Shown here in pieces: positions 19,149 through 29,421 of a DNA stretch of 64,000 nucleotides. This stretch comes from Pichia kudriavzevii. Taxonomy: Eukaryota > Ascomycota > Pichiomycetes > Pichiales > Pichiaceae. The position numbers were made by a program, and so were the translations under genes. The notes under the pieces are model-generated. The model was not told where the DNA came from and ran no database searches. It saw only the letters and a list, made by a program, of their open reading frames with translations. The DNA is taken from the NCBI RefSeq assembly GCF_003054445.1, contig NC_042508.1, positions 2,046,001 to 2,110,000 on the forward strand, given 5' to 3'. How positions within the stretch are numbered: position 1 is the first letter of the stretch; each line of letters opens with the position of its first letter.

Positions 19149-20825
19149 TTATGCTAACCTTTTAAACACTGAACGTGCTGTCTCATTCTCGAGGATGTCA
19201 ACACATGTGTCTAACAGTTTATCCTTTCTTTCCAGCATTTCACATTTACATCTTAAGAACGCCCTTTTGCGATTCAAAACTTCGCTAATTGGAACATCAG
19301 CAAATAGTTTTGAAAGTCCCTCAACTTTGTTGCTAAATTCAGATTGTGCCATCTCAACTAACTGCTTGCCGAAACCTTTAGAGAAATAAAAAAGAAAAAC
19401 ATATGACCATTTCAATGTCAGTCTACATTCTAGCAATGAATCAACACATTCATTATAGAATGATGTTTCCATCCACGAAGAACCTTTTCTGATTTGTAGT
19501 TTTTCAATACTTTCCTCAAATTTTTCCAATAACCTCCTGTCTTTATCATAAGATGAACTTTGGTTGTTATAAAAGTTTGAATAAAATTGAAAAGCCTGTA
19601 GACTCATTTTCACCTCACTAGATTTTGTCGATGGTGGTCTATAGGTGGTACAAGAATGGTGGGCATCCCAAGTGCCATGACAAATCCAGCAAAATTCGTG
19701 GTTGCATTTCCCACAATGCATGTGGTTACATCCACCATTTTTTTGGATAGATGTGTTACAGGATGGGCAATGCTTGGTATTAAGCTCGATCCAGTTGACA
19801 CTGTCCTCGTTATCATCTTTATATTTGGCCTTCCATCTCTTAACTGCTACGCACGGACAGGGTGAATGTGACTTCTCCTCACAGTAAAAACAAAACTCAT
19901 GTTTAAATGCACATTTTACTAATGGAACAATTAGCCTGTCCTGTTGTTCTTCAATGCTAACTACTTCTGGTGAATCAAACCCAAGAGACTGAATTACTCC
20001 CTTGCAATCTGGAAACGGACATCGTTTGTATTTCTTCGATAACGCAAGATACTGTGCGCATAAGTTATTGTAATATTGACCTAAAAGTGTATGCTCACTC
20101 TTTGCCGAGAATGAGACATCTTCCGATATTCGCAGTTGGCTTAAACCATTGGTGGGCATACCGGGCATCTTCTTTCGTGTATCAAAACTGCTCAATGTCT
20201 CAAGATCATGTATCGTCATAATGGAAGAACACTTGGGAGTTGCATAAGGACATCCGATTAGCACCATGGATAATTCAATTTTACCTCTGACGTAAGTTGT
20301 ATAGCAATCAATACAAAATTCGTGGCGACATTTTCCCAAGGCAAAGAAAGTATCGGATTCACAATAACAGATTGTACACAGTGAATCGGTATCTTTTTTT
20401 ATCAAATTATTGTTTTTCTGCAAGTCTGGGTTGATGTTCAGACCATACTTTTTGAGATAAACTTCGAAAGATTCCGCATTCATATAATCTTCTAATAGTT
20501 TGTTTTCATTCCATTTATAATGTATTAGCAAGTTGATGCATAGTCCATAATCTATTTCTAAGAATTTAGACAATTCTTTGGCTTTTGAAATCAGTTCACT
20601 CTTGATAATACACAAATCCAACGGTCTGTACTTCATACGATGTGTTAAGACCCCTCCAGATGTACGTGATGTAGGGTAGGAGTACTGGATATTTAATTTC
20701 ATCTCCTCATTTGTAAGTTCATCGGCTGAATGTGAATCAAACTGATCGCTAAATGCTTCATCACTTAGCTCGATTTCATCATTATCAGAAAACCCATCTG
20801 CAGAACTATATCCATATTCAGACAT
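19149..20825 (-). CDS. HEL1: HEL1-like RBR (RING-between-RING) E3 ubiquitin ligase, Ariadne type
   Basis: The 558-residue protein (Hel1 is 551) has an acidic N-terminus and a UBA-like region (about 75-125). RING1 starts at C150 (C150, C153, C166, H168, C171, C174), followed by an in-between-RING domain (CPFPDC...HEFCFYC) and RING2 (CPSCNTSIQKNGGCNHMHC). The predicted catalytic cysteine is C366 in GGCNHM, the residue that forms the ubiquitin thioester in Ariadne ligases. A helical Ariadne domain follows. Hel1 was linked to ubiquitination of excess histones in S. cerevisiae; that role is inferred here. PSH1, another histone-linked ligase, lies 19 kb away. Confidence 0.88.
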   Translation of the reverse strand: MSEYGYSSADGFSDNDEIELSDEAFSDQFDSHSADELTNEEMKLNIQYSYPTSRTSGGVLTHRMKYRPLDLCIIKSELISKAKELSKFLEIDYGLCINLLIHYKWNENKLLEDYMNAESFEVYLKKYGLNINPDLQKNNNLIKKDTDSLCTICYCESDTFFALGKCRHEFCIDCYTTYVRGKIELSMVLIGCPYATPKCSSIMTIHDLETLSSFDTRKKMPGMPTNGLSQLRISEDVSFSAKSEHTLLGQYYNNLCAQYLALSKKYKRCPFPDCKGVIQSLGFDSPEVVSIEEQQDRLIVPLVKCAFKHEFCFYCEEKSHSPCPCVAVKRWKAKYKDDNEDSVNWIELNTKHCPSCNTSIQKNGGCNHMHCGKCNHEFCWICHGTWDAHHSCTTYRPPSTKSSEVKMSLQAFQFYSNFYNNQSSSYDKDRRLLEKFEESIEKLQIRKGSSWMETSFYNECVDSLLECRLTLKWSYVFLFYFSKGFGKQLVEMAQSEFSNKVEGLSKLFADVPISEVLNRKRAFLRCKCEMLERKDKLLDTCVDILENETARSVFKRLA

Positions 20826-21014
20826 TTCACACCCGTATATAAGATGTTGGATTTAGCTACGTTTCAGTTTTATTTTTTTTCCGTTTTTTTTTTACATACA
20901 AGAAAAAAGAGAAAAAGATGAACAAGTATAAATTGTGTTGATACATATTTCTGAAAATCTAAATAAATGCTAGACCGAGAATAAAATTTTCATTCTTATC
21001 GGCAAGCATCTACA

Positions 21015-24000
21015 CTAACGATATATATTGATGGTCCCCGACCTATCACCACAAACGATCATCCTTGATGGGTAGCACAAACATGCGATTGAGGTAATTA
21101 TATCGCTTGGTGCCTTGTTTATCATCTTGGGAGAATCACATTCGAGGTTAGAATCTTTCCTTTTTGCGCAGGTCTCGTGAACAATAGTCAAAAAGGAATT
21201 CACTTGGATTTCATGGAACTTAGATGCGTTAGTTGCACTAGTAAAATACTTGATTGAATCTATTACAATTCTTGAGTCATTTATGCTTTCTAAGTTCCAT
21301 TCAATCACCTTCATGTTATTCAGTGCACTAATAATTTTCCCCGATAAACCAGCTGTGCTTGGCGGATCATAATATACACTTGTGCAACTTTTATTGTCTT
21401 CCATTGTTTTTCGATCGATGTACATAGATAAAAGGTCATTGTTTATCTCGTCATCAACTTCCACGACGCTGTATTGTTCAGCATTTGTAAACGATTCTTT
21501 ATTGTTAGCACATAGCACCAGTCGGGGTTTTGAGGTTTCAATATCCCAAATGACAACATCAGCATCGCCTGTTCCACCAACAAAACATAGCAAGTCGCCT
21601 TGGTGATGTGAAAGCTCACTTAGTTTTCTTATCTGGGTAATTGGATATGAACTTCGTTTGAATTTTGTTGACTTAGAACAGACACACTCATCGAGGTCGA
21701 TCAAATCAACTATTCCCTTGCTAGTCCCTATTATCGCCCACAAATGGTTAACATCAACTAAGAGAGATGTAACATTTCCATGTAAAATGTTATTTTGGAA
21801 TTCCTTCACAATCTCCATATTTCGAATGTCAACAGCTAATAATCTTCCATCTACTGTTAACATAAATAGATAGGGCTTTTGTGGGATTATTTTGAACTGC
21901 AAGTTAGTTGCATATAGGTACTCCTTACTCAATTTTAAATGTCTTAACAGAGAAATCGATGTGTTCTTGTGGGGTGTGGCATCATCATTGTTAGCAAAAT
22001 CTACCCGAAGGATATCCACAGAACCATTTCCTTTGGAAACAGCAATACAGTTCCGTCCATCCATGATACACATGGACTTCACAGAAGAGCCTAAGTTTAC
22101 AGATAGGGTAGATGAACCTGTAACATCTATTTCCAACCTTTTGGTATTCCAAATTTTCAAGCATCCTGCTGCATCAGCGGATACAAAGAAGCGGCCATCA
22201 GTGGATGCCACCACAGAGACAATAGGCGCATTATGTTCATTCAATCTTGCAATTAATGTGTAGTTTAAGGTATCGTAACTTGAGGTAGATTCATTAGTAT
22301 CAATTTCAGGCTGACTCGTGGGTTCTCCAAATTCCACATAGTCATCGAGATCTGGCTTAAACTCCAAACTCCTCAAAAATCTCCAAATGAATGGGTTTTT
22401 TCCCGGATAACTGAATTCTATTTCAGCATAGAGTTCTTCAAGTCGCATCGTTTCATCGAAAACATTAGCATCCCCGATATCTCTGAAAATTGAATTAGTT
22501 TTATCACCATGGCTAAAATAGTTATTTTTATAATCTGCTATATCTTCAATCGTTTCTACAACCGGAGTTTGCAATTGAAGATTTTTTAAAATTAGTGGAC
22601 CCGAATGATCGCTAAGTTTTCTTTGTTCACCTTTCTGTAAAACGGGTTGAACATGTTGACCGTGAACATCATTGTAAGGTGTTTCTTTTGCTTTATATTT
22701 GATGTCTAGAAAAACACTTCTTGGTGTCACCTTAGGTTTTATAGTTTGTAAGACAAAATTCGAAGACCTACGAGTTAGTCTAGTTACTTTGTAAATGTAC
22801 GGGCGCATAGTACCTATTTTCCAGAGCTCATCATTTCCTAATCCCAGAGATTTCATTTTCGTAACTTGCTTTTTATCCGAGTTACTCAATGGAATCTCGT
22901 AATTTGGAACGTAATCATCTATTCTTTCCCTCTCATCTCCAGTAGTAGTTTTTGAAGATGAGCCGGAAGAGGCCTTTGTACTTTTGTCTCTCAAAAATCT
23001 GATTTTGACGTTACCAAAAGAATCAACATCTTTAGATGGATTGGAATTAACAACCCTTTGCCAAAATAGCGTCTCCTGATTAGTTAAGCACCACAGTTTG
23101 GCTGTGTTATAAACAGATCTTGTTAGAGGAGTGTGAGCTGAAATAAACAGATTTTCCCAAGTAAGCTCTGTGACTTCATGTCGAAAAAAGGGGCGAATCA
23201 ACGGGTACAACAGACAGTAAAAGTCTGCCGTGGATAATTGGTGCCCAATTGTAACTATCAAATTGATTACAAGCTGCCTAATAAGCCCATTTGGATGTAG
23301 TATCAGAACAACCGAAAGATTGATTAAATCCCAATAGCACTGCTTCCTCACCAATCCCAATTCAACAAGTTGGGATAGTACTTTGAGAAAAGTGACCACA
23401 AGAATCTCTTCTGGCCCATAAATTGACTGAATTAGCAATGGCAAAATATACTGCTCAAGGCTTGTAATACCAACAAAGATAGAGAGGGGAACAATGCTGG
23501 ATACAAAAGCTTGTTTAATTTGAGGATTTTTGTCATTAAGGTAGGTAATCAAATGGCTCAAAACAACATCATTGACTTTCTGTTTACCGAAAAAGGCACA
23601 TAACGGTCTGATATTCTGCATTAAGGAAATTCTCACATACACATCGCTATCGGTTAAAATCTGAATAGTCAAATGTTCGAAGCTTTCAAGGATATCATTG
23701 AGTTCTAGTTCATTTTTATCTCTATCATTGAAAAAGACGCTGTCAATATCTGGATCATGATAAGTGCCAACTTTATCTTTGAGTAATACCGACAGTTCGT
23801 GAAACTTCTTGGATGCCATAGCCAAATGCGGTAAGCAAGATGCAAATATCATTCTAACATAAGAGCCTGGTATTTTGTTGCTGACTTCATCTTGAACTAG
23901 GAATTTAGAAGCATTTAAATCCTTGGTTGGAATCATATAGGAGCGTTTTAAGAATAACTGCAGTTTTGGTATGATATATTCTGTAAATAAGTGGATATTA

Positions 24001-25442
24001 ATTGGGGTTAGCGTATCTACCATTGTCAAAAGTTGAGTAACAGATTTAAGTGCAGCAACTTGGACACTCTCAGATGGATCATCCAACATATTCATCAAGT
24101 AAGGCAAACATCTGTCCAGTTTTGCTTCATCGTGAAGCTGTTCTGCCAACGCCAATATCAAATCACAAGCCTTTATCCTAAACGTCGAGTGTGTGGTGTT
24201 CCTCATATTATGACAAACCATGGACAAAATTATAAGACATGATGAATCATTCGTGGTGTTGGATTTAAATATTGTATGAGAGTTTTGAGGTATGTGTCTA
24301 TTCATTCCTGGCAAGTTAAGCTCAACTGGAATTATACTAACATTTCCGGATCTTTTAACCAATACGCTTTCATCATTGTCCATTATATTTGCTTTGAAAC
24401 CTAAATATAGAGCCACTTTATCAAAATCTTTATAAACCCTGTCGATCCTGTAGTTGCATTTTTGAAAGTCAGATGTTTCCTTGTTTGGAGAATATGTTGA
24501 AAGATCCTTCATATATGGATACAAGAAAGTGTAAAAGTAGCTAGGAAAAACCGAGTCTCTAAACCTTAGGAGGTATTCAGACACTGTTAATCTATCCTTT
24601 GGGACTAAACTGATCATACTCTCAACCATCTTCTTAATATTAGGGTCCTCGATAACGTCTAAATTAGGAGAATATTCGGATTTTTTATACTTGAACATTT
24701 GAGGTAAAGTAAAGATAGGTAACCCATCAGAATATAGCTCTGCAATCACACAGCCCAAGGAAAAAATGTCAGCTTCGGGGGAAAGACGAGGAATCACTTT
24801 ACGTTCAATCAAATCACTCATTTCTTGCTGTGTTTTGAATCTCTCCGGTGCAATATAACAAGAGTGTCTTTTCTTGCTGTCAAAATAAAAGGAAAATTGC
24901 GACTGATTGTAGTCTGGGAGGTACACCGGCTTGAAAAGTGCAATGTCGGCAATTGTCACCCAGTTCCAAGAGGTTAGTAAAACATTCTCTAGTTTGATGT
25001 CGCCGTGACAAACTCCCACTTCATGCATTTTCGATATTGCCGTTAGTAACTGGTAAATAATCCATTTTTTCTCTATACCTTCAAAGAATGGTCTAATTGA
25101 TAAAGTTTCAAATAAATTATACCTTACATAAGGTCTGATAAGATATGTGGCTCTCTCGGAATCAATAAGTGTTTCAAATGGTGATGTATTGGGCACATTC
25201 TGTAGTTTATTTTTCACACCTTCCAATTCTATCAAGTACTTTTTCATGTCGATGTCTGTGTCAGAAGGCTTAACAAGTAGTTTCACTACAACATATCCAT
25301 TAGAGGATGTACATTGGATCGTTTTCAAGAACCGAGAAGTCCCAAGTGGTTTGGAGTACTGTAGAGAAGGTATGAAATCAATATAAGCCGAGGTGGCTAC
25401 AGTATGTGCAGTGGGAGAAAGTGAAGAAAAGTCAAATTCCAT
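21015..25442 (-). CDS. VPS15: VPS15: regulatory kinase-like subunit of the Vps34 PI3-kinase
   Basis: The 1475-residue protein (1454 in S. cerevisiae) has a kinase-like domain (about 25-310), HEAT repeats (about 420-800) and a C-terminal WD40 propeller (about 1090-1475). The kinase part has HGDIKLEN at 146-153 (D148) and a degenerate DFG position (D166-I-A), as in other Vps15 proteins, and no glycine-rich loop. It anchors and controls Vps34, which makes PI3P for vacuolar sorting and autophagy. The protein begins MEFDFSS: there is no glycine at position 2, although Vps15 is normally N-myristoylated there. An in-frame stop lies three codons upstream of the ATG. Confidence 0.95.
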   Translation of the reverse strand: MEFDFSSLSPTAHTVATSAYIDFIPSLQYSKPLGTSRFLKTIQCTSSNGYVVVKLLVKPSDTDIDMKKYLIELEGVKNKLQNVPNTSPFETLIDSERATYLIRPYVRYNLFETLSIRPFFEGIEKKWIIYQLLTAISKMHEVGVCHGDIKLENVLLTSWNWVTIADIALFKPVYLPDYNQSQFSFYFDSKKRHSCYIAPERFKTQQEMSDLIERKVIPRLSPEADIFSLGCVIAELYSDGLPIFTLPQMFKYKKSEYSPNLDVIEDPNIKKMVESMISLVPKDRLTVSEYLLRFRDSVFPSYFYTFLYPYMKDLSTYSPNKETSDFQKCNYRIDRVYKDFDKVALYLGFKANIMDNDESVLVKRSGNVSIIPVELNLPGMNRHIPQNSHTIFKSNTTNDSSCLIILSMVCHNMRNTTHSTFRIKACDLILALAEQLHDEAKLDRCLPYLMNMLDDPSESVQVAALKSVTQLLTMVDTLTPINIHLFTEYIIPKLQLFLKRSYMIPTKDLNASKFLVQDEVSNKIPGSYVRMIFASCLPHLAMASKKFHELSVLLKDKVGTYHDPDIDSVFFNDRDKNELELNDILESFEHLTIQILTDSDVYVRISLMQNIRPLCAFFGKQKVNDVVLSHLITYLNDKNPQIKQAFVSSIVPLSIFVGITSLEQYILPLLIQSIYGPEEILVVTFLKVLSQLVELGLVRKQCYWDLINLSVVLILHPNGLIRQLVINLIVTIGHQLSTADFYCLLYPLIRPFFRHEVTELTWENLFISAHTPLTRSVYNTAKLWCLTNQETLFWQRVVNSNPSKDVDSFGNVKIRFLRDKSTKASSGSSSKTTTGDERERIDDYVPNYEIPLSNSDKKQVTKMKSLGLGNDELWKIGTMRPYIYKVTRLTRRSSNFVLQTIKPKVTPRSVFLDIKYKAKETPYNDVHGQHVQPVLQKGEQRKLSDHSGPLILKNLQLQTPVVETIEDIADYKNNYFSHGDKTNSIFRDIGDANVFDETMRLEELYAEIEFSYPGKNPFIWRFLRSLEFKPDLDDYVEFGEPTSQPEIDTNESTSSYDTLNYTLIARLNEHNAPIVSVVASTDGRFFVSADAAGCLKIWNTKRLEIDVTGSSTLSVNLGSSVKSMCIMDGRNCIAVSKGNGSVDILRVDFANNDDATPHKNTSISLLRHLKLSKEYLYATNLQFKIIPQKPYLFMLTVDGRLLAVDIRNMEIVKEFQNNILHGNVTSLLVDVNHLWAIIGTSKGIVDLIDLDECVCSKSTKFKRSSYPITQIRKLSELSHHQGDLLCFVGGTGDADVVIWDIETSKPRLVLCANNKESFTNAEQYSVVEVDDEINNDLLSMYIDRKTMEDNKSCTSVYYDPPSTAGLSGKIISALNNMKVIEWNLESINDSRIVIDSIKYFTSATNASKFHEIQVNSFLTIVHETCAKRKDSNLECDSPKMINKAPSDIITSIACLCYPSRMIVCGDRSGTINIYR

Positions 25443-25799
25443 AGTGTTTCACTTTATTTACCTTTTCAGCTAATCGTTTCCCCCTTTATCTATCAACGTT
25501 TCCATTCACTGTTTAGCAATCAGGTGTTTGATTTGTTATCACTACATGTTGGTTCAAAGTCTTGCCCGTTTTCATTTTCTGGGTTTTCTGATTTTCTCGC
25601 CTCTTTTTCTCTTTTCAGATGTCCCTTTCAACTGATGTTTTGCTGTCTATCTTTCCTGTTTATTTTGCTATCACAAACATCAAGTAGTGATAATAAGCCC
25701 TTAAAATACACACAAAACAAAAAATTTTAATTTGCTTGTAAGATTTGCTAGAAAACATATTTATAAATATCCAAAACAAATTGAAAAAGAATAGGAACG
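25443..25799. promoter_or_regulatory. Divergent VPS15/SMK1 promoter
   Basis: This 357-bp spacer lies between two start codons. It contains a CACAAAA middle-sporulation-type element 83 bp before the SMK1 ATG and pyrimidine-rich tracts on the VPS15 side. No further gene is seen. Confidence 0.5.
25711..25717 (+). promoter_or_regulatory. Middle sporulation element (Ndt80-type CRCAAAW)
   Basis: CACAAAA matches the CRCAAAW core of the middle sporulation element bound by Ndt80. It sits upstream of the sporulation kinase gene SMK1, which is a middle-sporulation gene in S. cerevisiae. The motif is short, so chance occurrence is possible. Confidence 0.45.
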
Positions 25800-27047
25800 A
25801 TGAGTGAAGTATTCAATAAAGAATGCGATGTACGAAAACTTGAGAATGGAAATACAGCTTTGAAAGCACCCAAATGCAGTGGCAATTTGGGTAAAGCAAA
25901 CAAACTTTATAAATGTAAGTCTAAAGATACTGTAAGAGATGCTCGGACAATTTATGAACAGGCCAATTTTTTGATTGATTCTCGATACAAGATGCAACAA
26001 ATTTTAGGCAAGGGATCATACGGAACAGTTTGCTCTGCAGTTGATACAAAAAACAAAGATAAGCACATGCTTGCCATCAAAAAAGTTTGTAATATATTTA
26101 ATAAAGACATTTTAATGAAACGAGCCCTAAGGGAGCTAAAACTAATGGATTTTTTTAAGGGGCATAAAAACATAGTTGGCTTAGTCGATTTGGATGTTGT
26201 CTACCTTAAGCCCTATGACGGGCTTTACTGCTTCCAAGAGCTAATTGATTACGATTTAGCCAAGGTAATACACAGTTCAGTTCAGTTTTCCCAGTTCCAT
26301 ATCAAATCCTTTTTTTACCAAATTTGTTGTGGTGTCAAATACTTGCATTCTGCGGACGTCATTCATCGTGACCTAAAGCCGGGGAACATATTGGTAACAT
26401 CTCAAGGATGCTTAAAAATATGTGACTTTGGTTTAGCCAGAGGGATTAATGAGAAATTCATGAGACAATCTTATAAATCTGGTAACATCACCAATTATGT
26501 TGCAACTAGATGGTATAGAGCACCCGAGCTAATTTTGACAAGAAAAACTTATGGTAAATCTGTTGATATTTGGGCAATTGGTTGTATATTTGCTGAGTTA
26601 TATGGCAGAAGACCCATATTTATAGGAGATGATCAACTACAGCAAATCAATGAAATTTGCAAAGTTATTGGATCACCTCTGAGAGAAGTTGTTCTTCAAT
26701 ATGGAAGCACAATTGCTTGTGAGTTATTCTCGGAACAAAAGCCAAAATACCCGAAGAAAAGCTGGCGGGATATATACCCACACGTGTCAGTGGAAGCTCA
26801 GTTGTTACTAGATAAAATGCTATGTTGGGATATTAGCGATAGATATACGATTCAACAAATATTAGATGATACTTATTTAAAGGATATCAGAAACTTGGAT
26901 GAAGAACCTTCCAGGGAAGAAAGCTTTGACTTTTCTTTTGAGTGGAAGGCAAGAACTATAAACGACATGAAGCTACTCCTTCATGAAGAAGTTGAAACTT
27001 TTAAGCAACGAAAGAAAATGGTAGTGCCCAAATACTATGGTTCTTGA
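25800..27047 (+). CDS. SMK1: SMK1: sporulation-specific MAP kinase
   Basis: The 415-residue MAP kinase has a glycine loop GKGSYGTV, Lys 94 in LAIKK, the HRD aspartate D191, DFG at D209, and the activation-loop motif T231-N232-Y233. TNY in place of TEY/TGY is the mark of S. cerevisiae Smk1 (388 aa). Long stretches agree, for example IFNKDIL, FFKGHKNIV and QELIDYDLAKVIHSSVQ. Smk1 controls spore-wall assembly. The N-terminus (about 55 residues before the kinase core) is somewhat longer than in S. cerevisiae. It is divergent from VPS15. Confidence 0.93.
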   Translation: MSEVFNKECDVRKLENGNTALKAPKCSGNLGKANKLYKCKSKDTVRDARTIYEQANFLIDSRYKMQQILGKGSYGTVCSAVDTKNKDKHMLAIKKVCNIFNKDILMKRALRELKLMDFFKGHKNIVGLVDLDVVYLKPYDGLYCFQELIDYDLAKVIHSSVQFSQFHIKSFFYQICCGVKYLHSADVIHRDLKPGNILVTSQGCLKICDFGLARGINEKFMRQSYKSGNITNYVATRWYRAPELILTRKTYGKSVDIWAIGCIFAELYGRRPIFIGDDQLQQINEICKVIGSPLREVVLQYGSTIACELFSEQKPKYPKKSWRDIYPHVSVEAQLLLDKMLCWDISDRYTIQQILDDTYLKDIRNLDEEPSREESFDFSFEWKARTINDMKLLLHEEVETFKQRKKMVVPKYYGS

Positions 27048-27157
27048 GAAAAGAAAAGAAAAACAAGGACGGCTTTATTTGGGGTTTGTTGCGGGGTCAT
27101 ATAGTTACTATAATAGCGATTCAAATTCAAGTAAGGCTTATACAAAGATTTTTGTAA

Positions 27158-27964
27158 TTAACAATATTCATAACTTCTAAATACACCATGGTCAGGAACA
27201 AAAGATAAATGCAACTGTTGGAAACGATCGGTAGTTTTATAGTAATATATTCCAGTGAATGACTCCGCTTCACGGTCAAAAGAAATAAAATAAAATCCGG
27301 CAAATGAAGCACCCTTTACTTCAGTCTGATCGGGATTCGGGTATAAATAGTGTTCCTTCCATCTCATGTAGAGATGATTTTGACAAAATGCTTTTGTTTG
27401 GTACCATTCCCTATTCTTATAATCTTTTAGAAGATCCACATCCAGGCTCCTCCAGCTGGGGAATCGGGCCCAATGCTGTATGTCATTCTTAATACTGGAT
27501 CCCCAAGAATCGTGGTTTGTAATAAAAGTATGTCGTGGTCCAATTATTTCTGCAGTGAAAAAAGTTGTGATGATGCTATTCACCGGTGTCAAATTATGAA
27601 TGGTGAGTGTCCCAGACATGTAGGAGTTCGGTAGGTCCACTTCCAATAACATAACCTCGACACTATACTCCCGTGTCCCCGAGGTTTGGAATCCTCTGAA
27701 TCGAGCCCCCGGTTTCAAAACGTCGGTTGCCCTTCTTCGGAACGAAGTTTTCGTATATGGAATGGAAAGGAACCTATTCATTGGAATGTAATCTGAATGC
27801 AGCTTCGTGCCGTCTGGAATATTCTTACTTCTGGTGAAATTCATCTCCGGGGTCAAGCTATTAGCCTGAATGTAGACCCCTTTTGTAAGTGTGGGGTTCC
27901 CATCTCCCTTCGAATAAGCCCTGTCAGTAGAGATAATAGAAGTTATATCTGTGTAAAGCCGCAT
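27158..27964 (-). CDS. GID4: GID4/VID24: substrate receptor of the GID ubiquitin ligase
   Basis: The 268-residue protein consists mostly of the GID4 beta-barrel: LKPGARFRGFQ opens the barrel, followed by VEVMLLEVDL, the SGTLTIHNLTP strand pair, and a conserved C-terminal half ending FYFISFDREAESFTGIYYYKTTDRFQ (shown here only as markers FYFISFD and TTDRFQQLHLSFVP). GID4 binds Pro/N-degrons of gluconeogenic enzymes such as Fbp1 and Pck1, so the GID E3 destroys them on glucose return. It is shorter than S. cerevisiae Vid24 (362 aa), lacking much of the N-terminal extension. Gid10 is the alternative paralog. Confidence 0.85.
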   Translation of the reverse strand: MRLYTDITSIISTDRAYSKGDGNPTLTKGVYIQANSLTPEMNFTRSKNIPDGTKLHSDYIPMNRFLSIPYTKTSFRRRATDVLKPGARFRGFQTSGTREYSVEVMLLEVDLPNSYMSGTLTIHNLTPVNSIITTFFTAEIIGPRHTFITNHDSWGSSIKNDIQHWARFPSWRSLDVDLLKDYKNREWYQTKAFCQNHLYMRWKEHYLYPNPDQTEVKGASFAGFYFISFDREAESFTGIYYYKTTDRFQQLHLSFVPDHGVFRSYEYC

Positions 27965-28250
27965 TTGATGAGCTAGAAACCGAACTGCTGTTTAAGAGTA
28001 GTTGCAGTCTTTGATTCTGGTCTTCATCCTATCGTCAAATTCATGACTGCCATAGTTCGACAGTTGTTACAAATAGTGGCTCAGCGATATAGTCCTACAA
28101 GTCCATAAGCAAGCGCGGCTAATTTCACACTTTTTTTTTCTGTGGTGTTTGAAATCAACTTTGTGGAACATTTCAAACCAATAGCGGGGTTCTTCTTGAA
28201 AGTCAATTACAAGTTAGGAACCTACAAGAGCAATATAACAACTAGATCGC
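27965..28250. promoter_or_regulatory. Divergent GID4/YMC promoter
   Basis: This 286-bp spacer lies between two start codons. A CCAAT motif at 28178-28182, about 70 bp before the carrier ATG, is a possible Hap2/3/4/5 site suited to a respiratory gene. A nine-to-ten T run lies near 28130. Confidence 0.35.
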
Positions 28251-29171
28251 ATGTCTGATTCAGAAATTGCACTTACTTTGGACGAGCCTGCTCATCCATC
28301 GAAAAACCAAGCGGCAAAGGATATTTTGGCAGGCACTATTGGTGGTATCGCACAAGTTCTCGTTGGTCAGCCGTTCGATACTACAAAAGTCCGTTTACAA
28401 TCGTCATCTAATCCCAATGCAACGCCAATGGATGTAATTAGAACTTTATTGAAGAATGAGGGACCTATGGCATTCTATAAAGGTACACTATTGCCGTTGG
28501 TCGGTATTGGTGCTTGTGTTTCAATCCAGTTCAGTATTAATGAATATATGAAGCGGGTCTTTAATTACGTTAATGACGGTCCTGGCAAAATGACAAACAC
28601 CCAGTTCTTTCTCTCTGGAGCGGGAGCTGGGTTTGCCAATGGTTTTCTTGCTGGTCCAATTGAACATGTGAGAATCAGATTGCAAATTCAAACTGGGGCT
28701 GCCGGAGAGAGATACTATAGGGGTCCAGTTGATGTTTTGAAGCATTTGAATGAAGTAGGTGGATTGAGAGCTATATATAGGGGGTTTGGACCAACCTTAT
28801 TCCGTGAAGCATATGGAATGGGTATCTACTTTATGACTTTCGAATCCTTGGTTCAAAGAACAATGAGAAAACATCATATTGCACGTAATCAAGTTGAGTC
28901 ATGGAAATTATGTCTCTTTGGGGCATTATCCGGTTATGCAATGTGGTTTACGTCTTACCCGGTGGATATTGTTAAAAGTAAGTTACAAACAGATAAATTA
29001 GGCGCTTGGAAATACAGGGGCAGTGCTGATGTTATTAGAGACACCTATGCAAAACAAGGTATAAAGGGGTTCTTTGTCGGGTTTTCTCCTACTATCCTCA
29101 GAGCTGCGCCGGCGAATGCTGCTACTTTCTTGGCTTTTGAATGGACAATGAGATTGCTCAATAGAGAGTAG
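28251..29171 (+). CDS. YMC1: Mitochondrial inner-membrane carrier, YMC1/YMC2 type
   Basis: The 306-residue SLC25 carrier has three repeats with the signatures PFDTTK, PIEHVR and PVDIVK and six membrane helices. It matches S. cerevisiae Ymc1 (307 aa) closely, for example GGIAQVLVGQPFDTTKVRLQ (one 20-residue block) and WKLCIFGALSG-like text. Ymc1/Ymc2 are organic-acid/amino-acid carriers implicated in glutamate and glycine-linked metabolism; the substrate here is inferred only at that level. One gene probably represents both S. cerevisiae ohnologs. Confidence 0.9.
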   Translation: MSDSEIALTLDEPAHPSKNQAAKDILAGTIGGIAQVLVGQPFDTTKVRLQSSSNPNATPMDVIRTLLKNEGPMAFYKGTLLPLVGIGACVSIQFSINEYMKRVFNYVNDGPGKMTNTQFFLSGAGAGFANGFLAGPIEHVRIRLQIQTGAAGERYYRGPVDVLKHLNEVGGLRAIYRGFGPTLFREAYGMGIYFMTFESLVQRTMRKHHIARNQVESWKLCLFGALSGYAMWFTSYPVDIVKSKLQTDKLGAWKYRGSADVIRDTYAKQGIKGFFVGFSPTILRAAPANAATFLAFEWTMRLLNRE

Positions 29172-29421
29172 GACTCACTTGACTGACATGTCTGATTCGT
29201 TTTTTTTTAACTCCTCAAAATTTTTATCTAGGAAAATTACATAATCTTCAGAGATATATAGATTCATTATCGTTAAAAAAAAAATAGTCATATTATCGAG
29301 AAATTCTCGACATGAAGACCTGGGCATTATGACAAATCTTGTTTCATATAAGTGCTTTGTTTCCATTCAGGACATATTTCTCTTTTTAATTAGGAAAGGT
29401 GGCAGTGCCAACTGAACAAGA

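Noticed and set aside
25443-25620. Hidden first exon of VPS15 encoding Met-Gly
   Set aside because: Upstream ATGs encode Met-Glu or Met-Lys, and no donor, branch site and acceptor set was found in frame.
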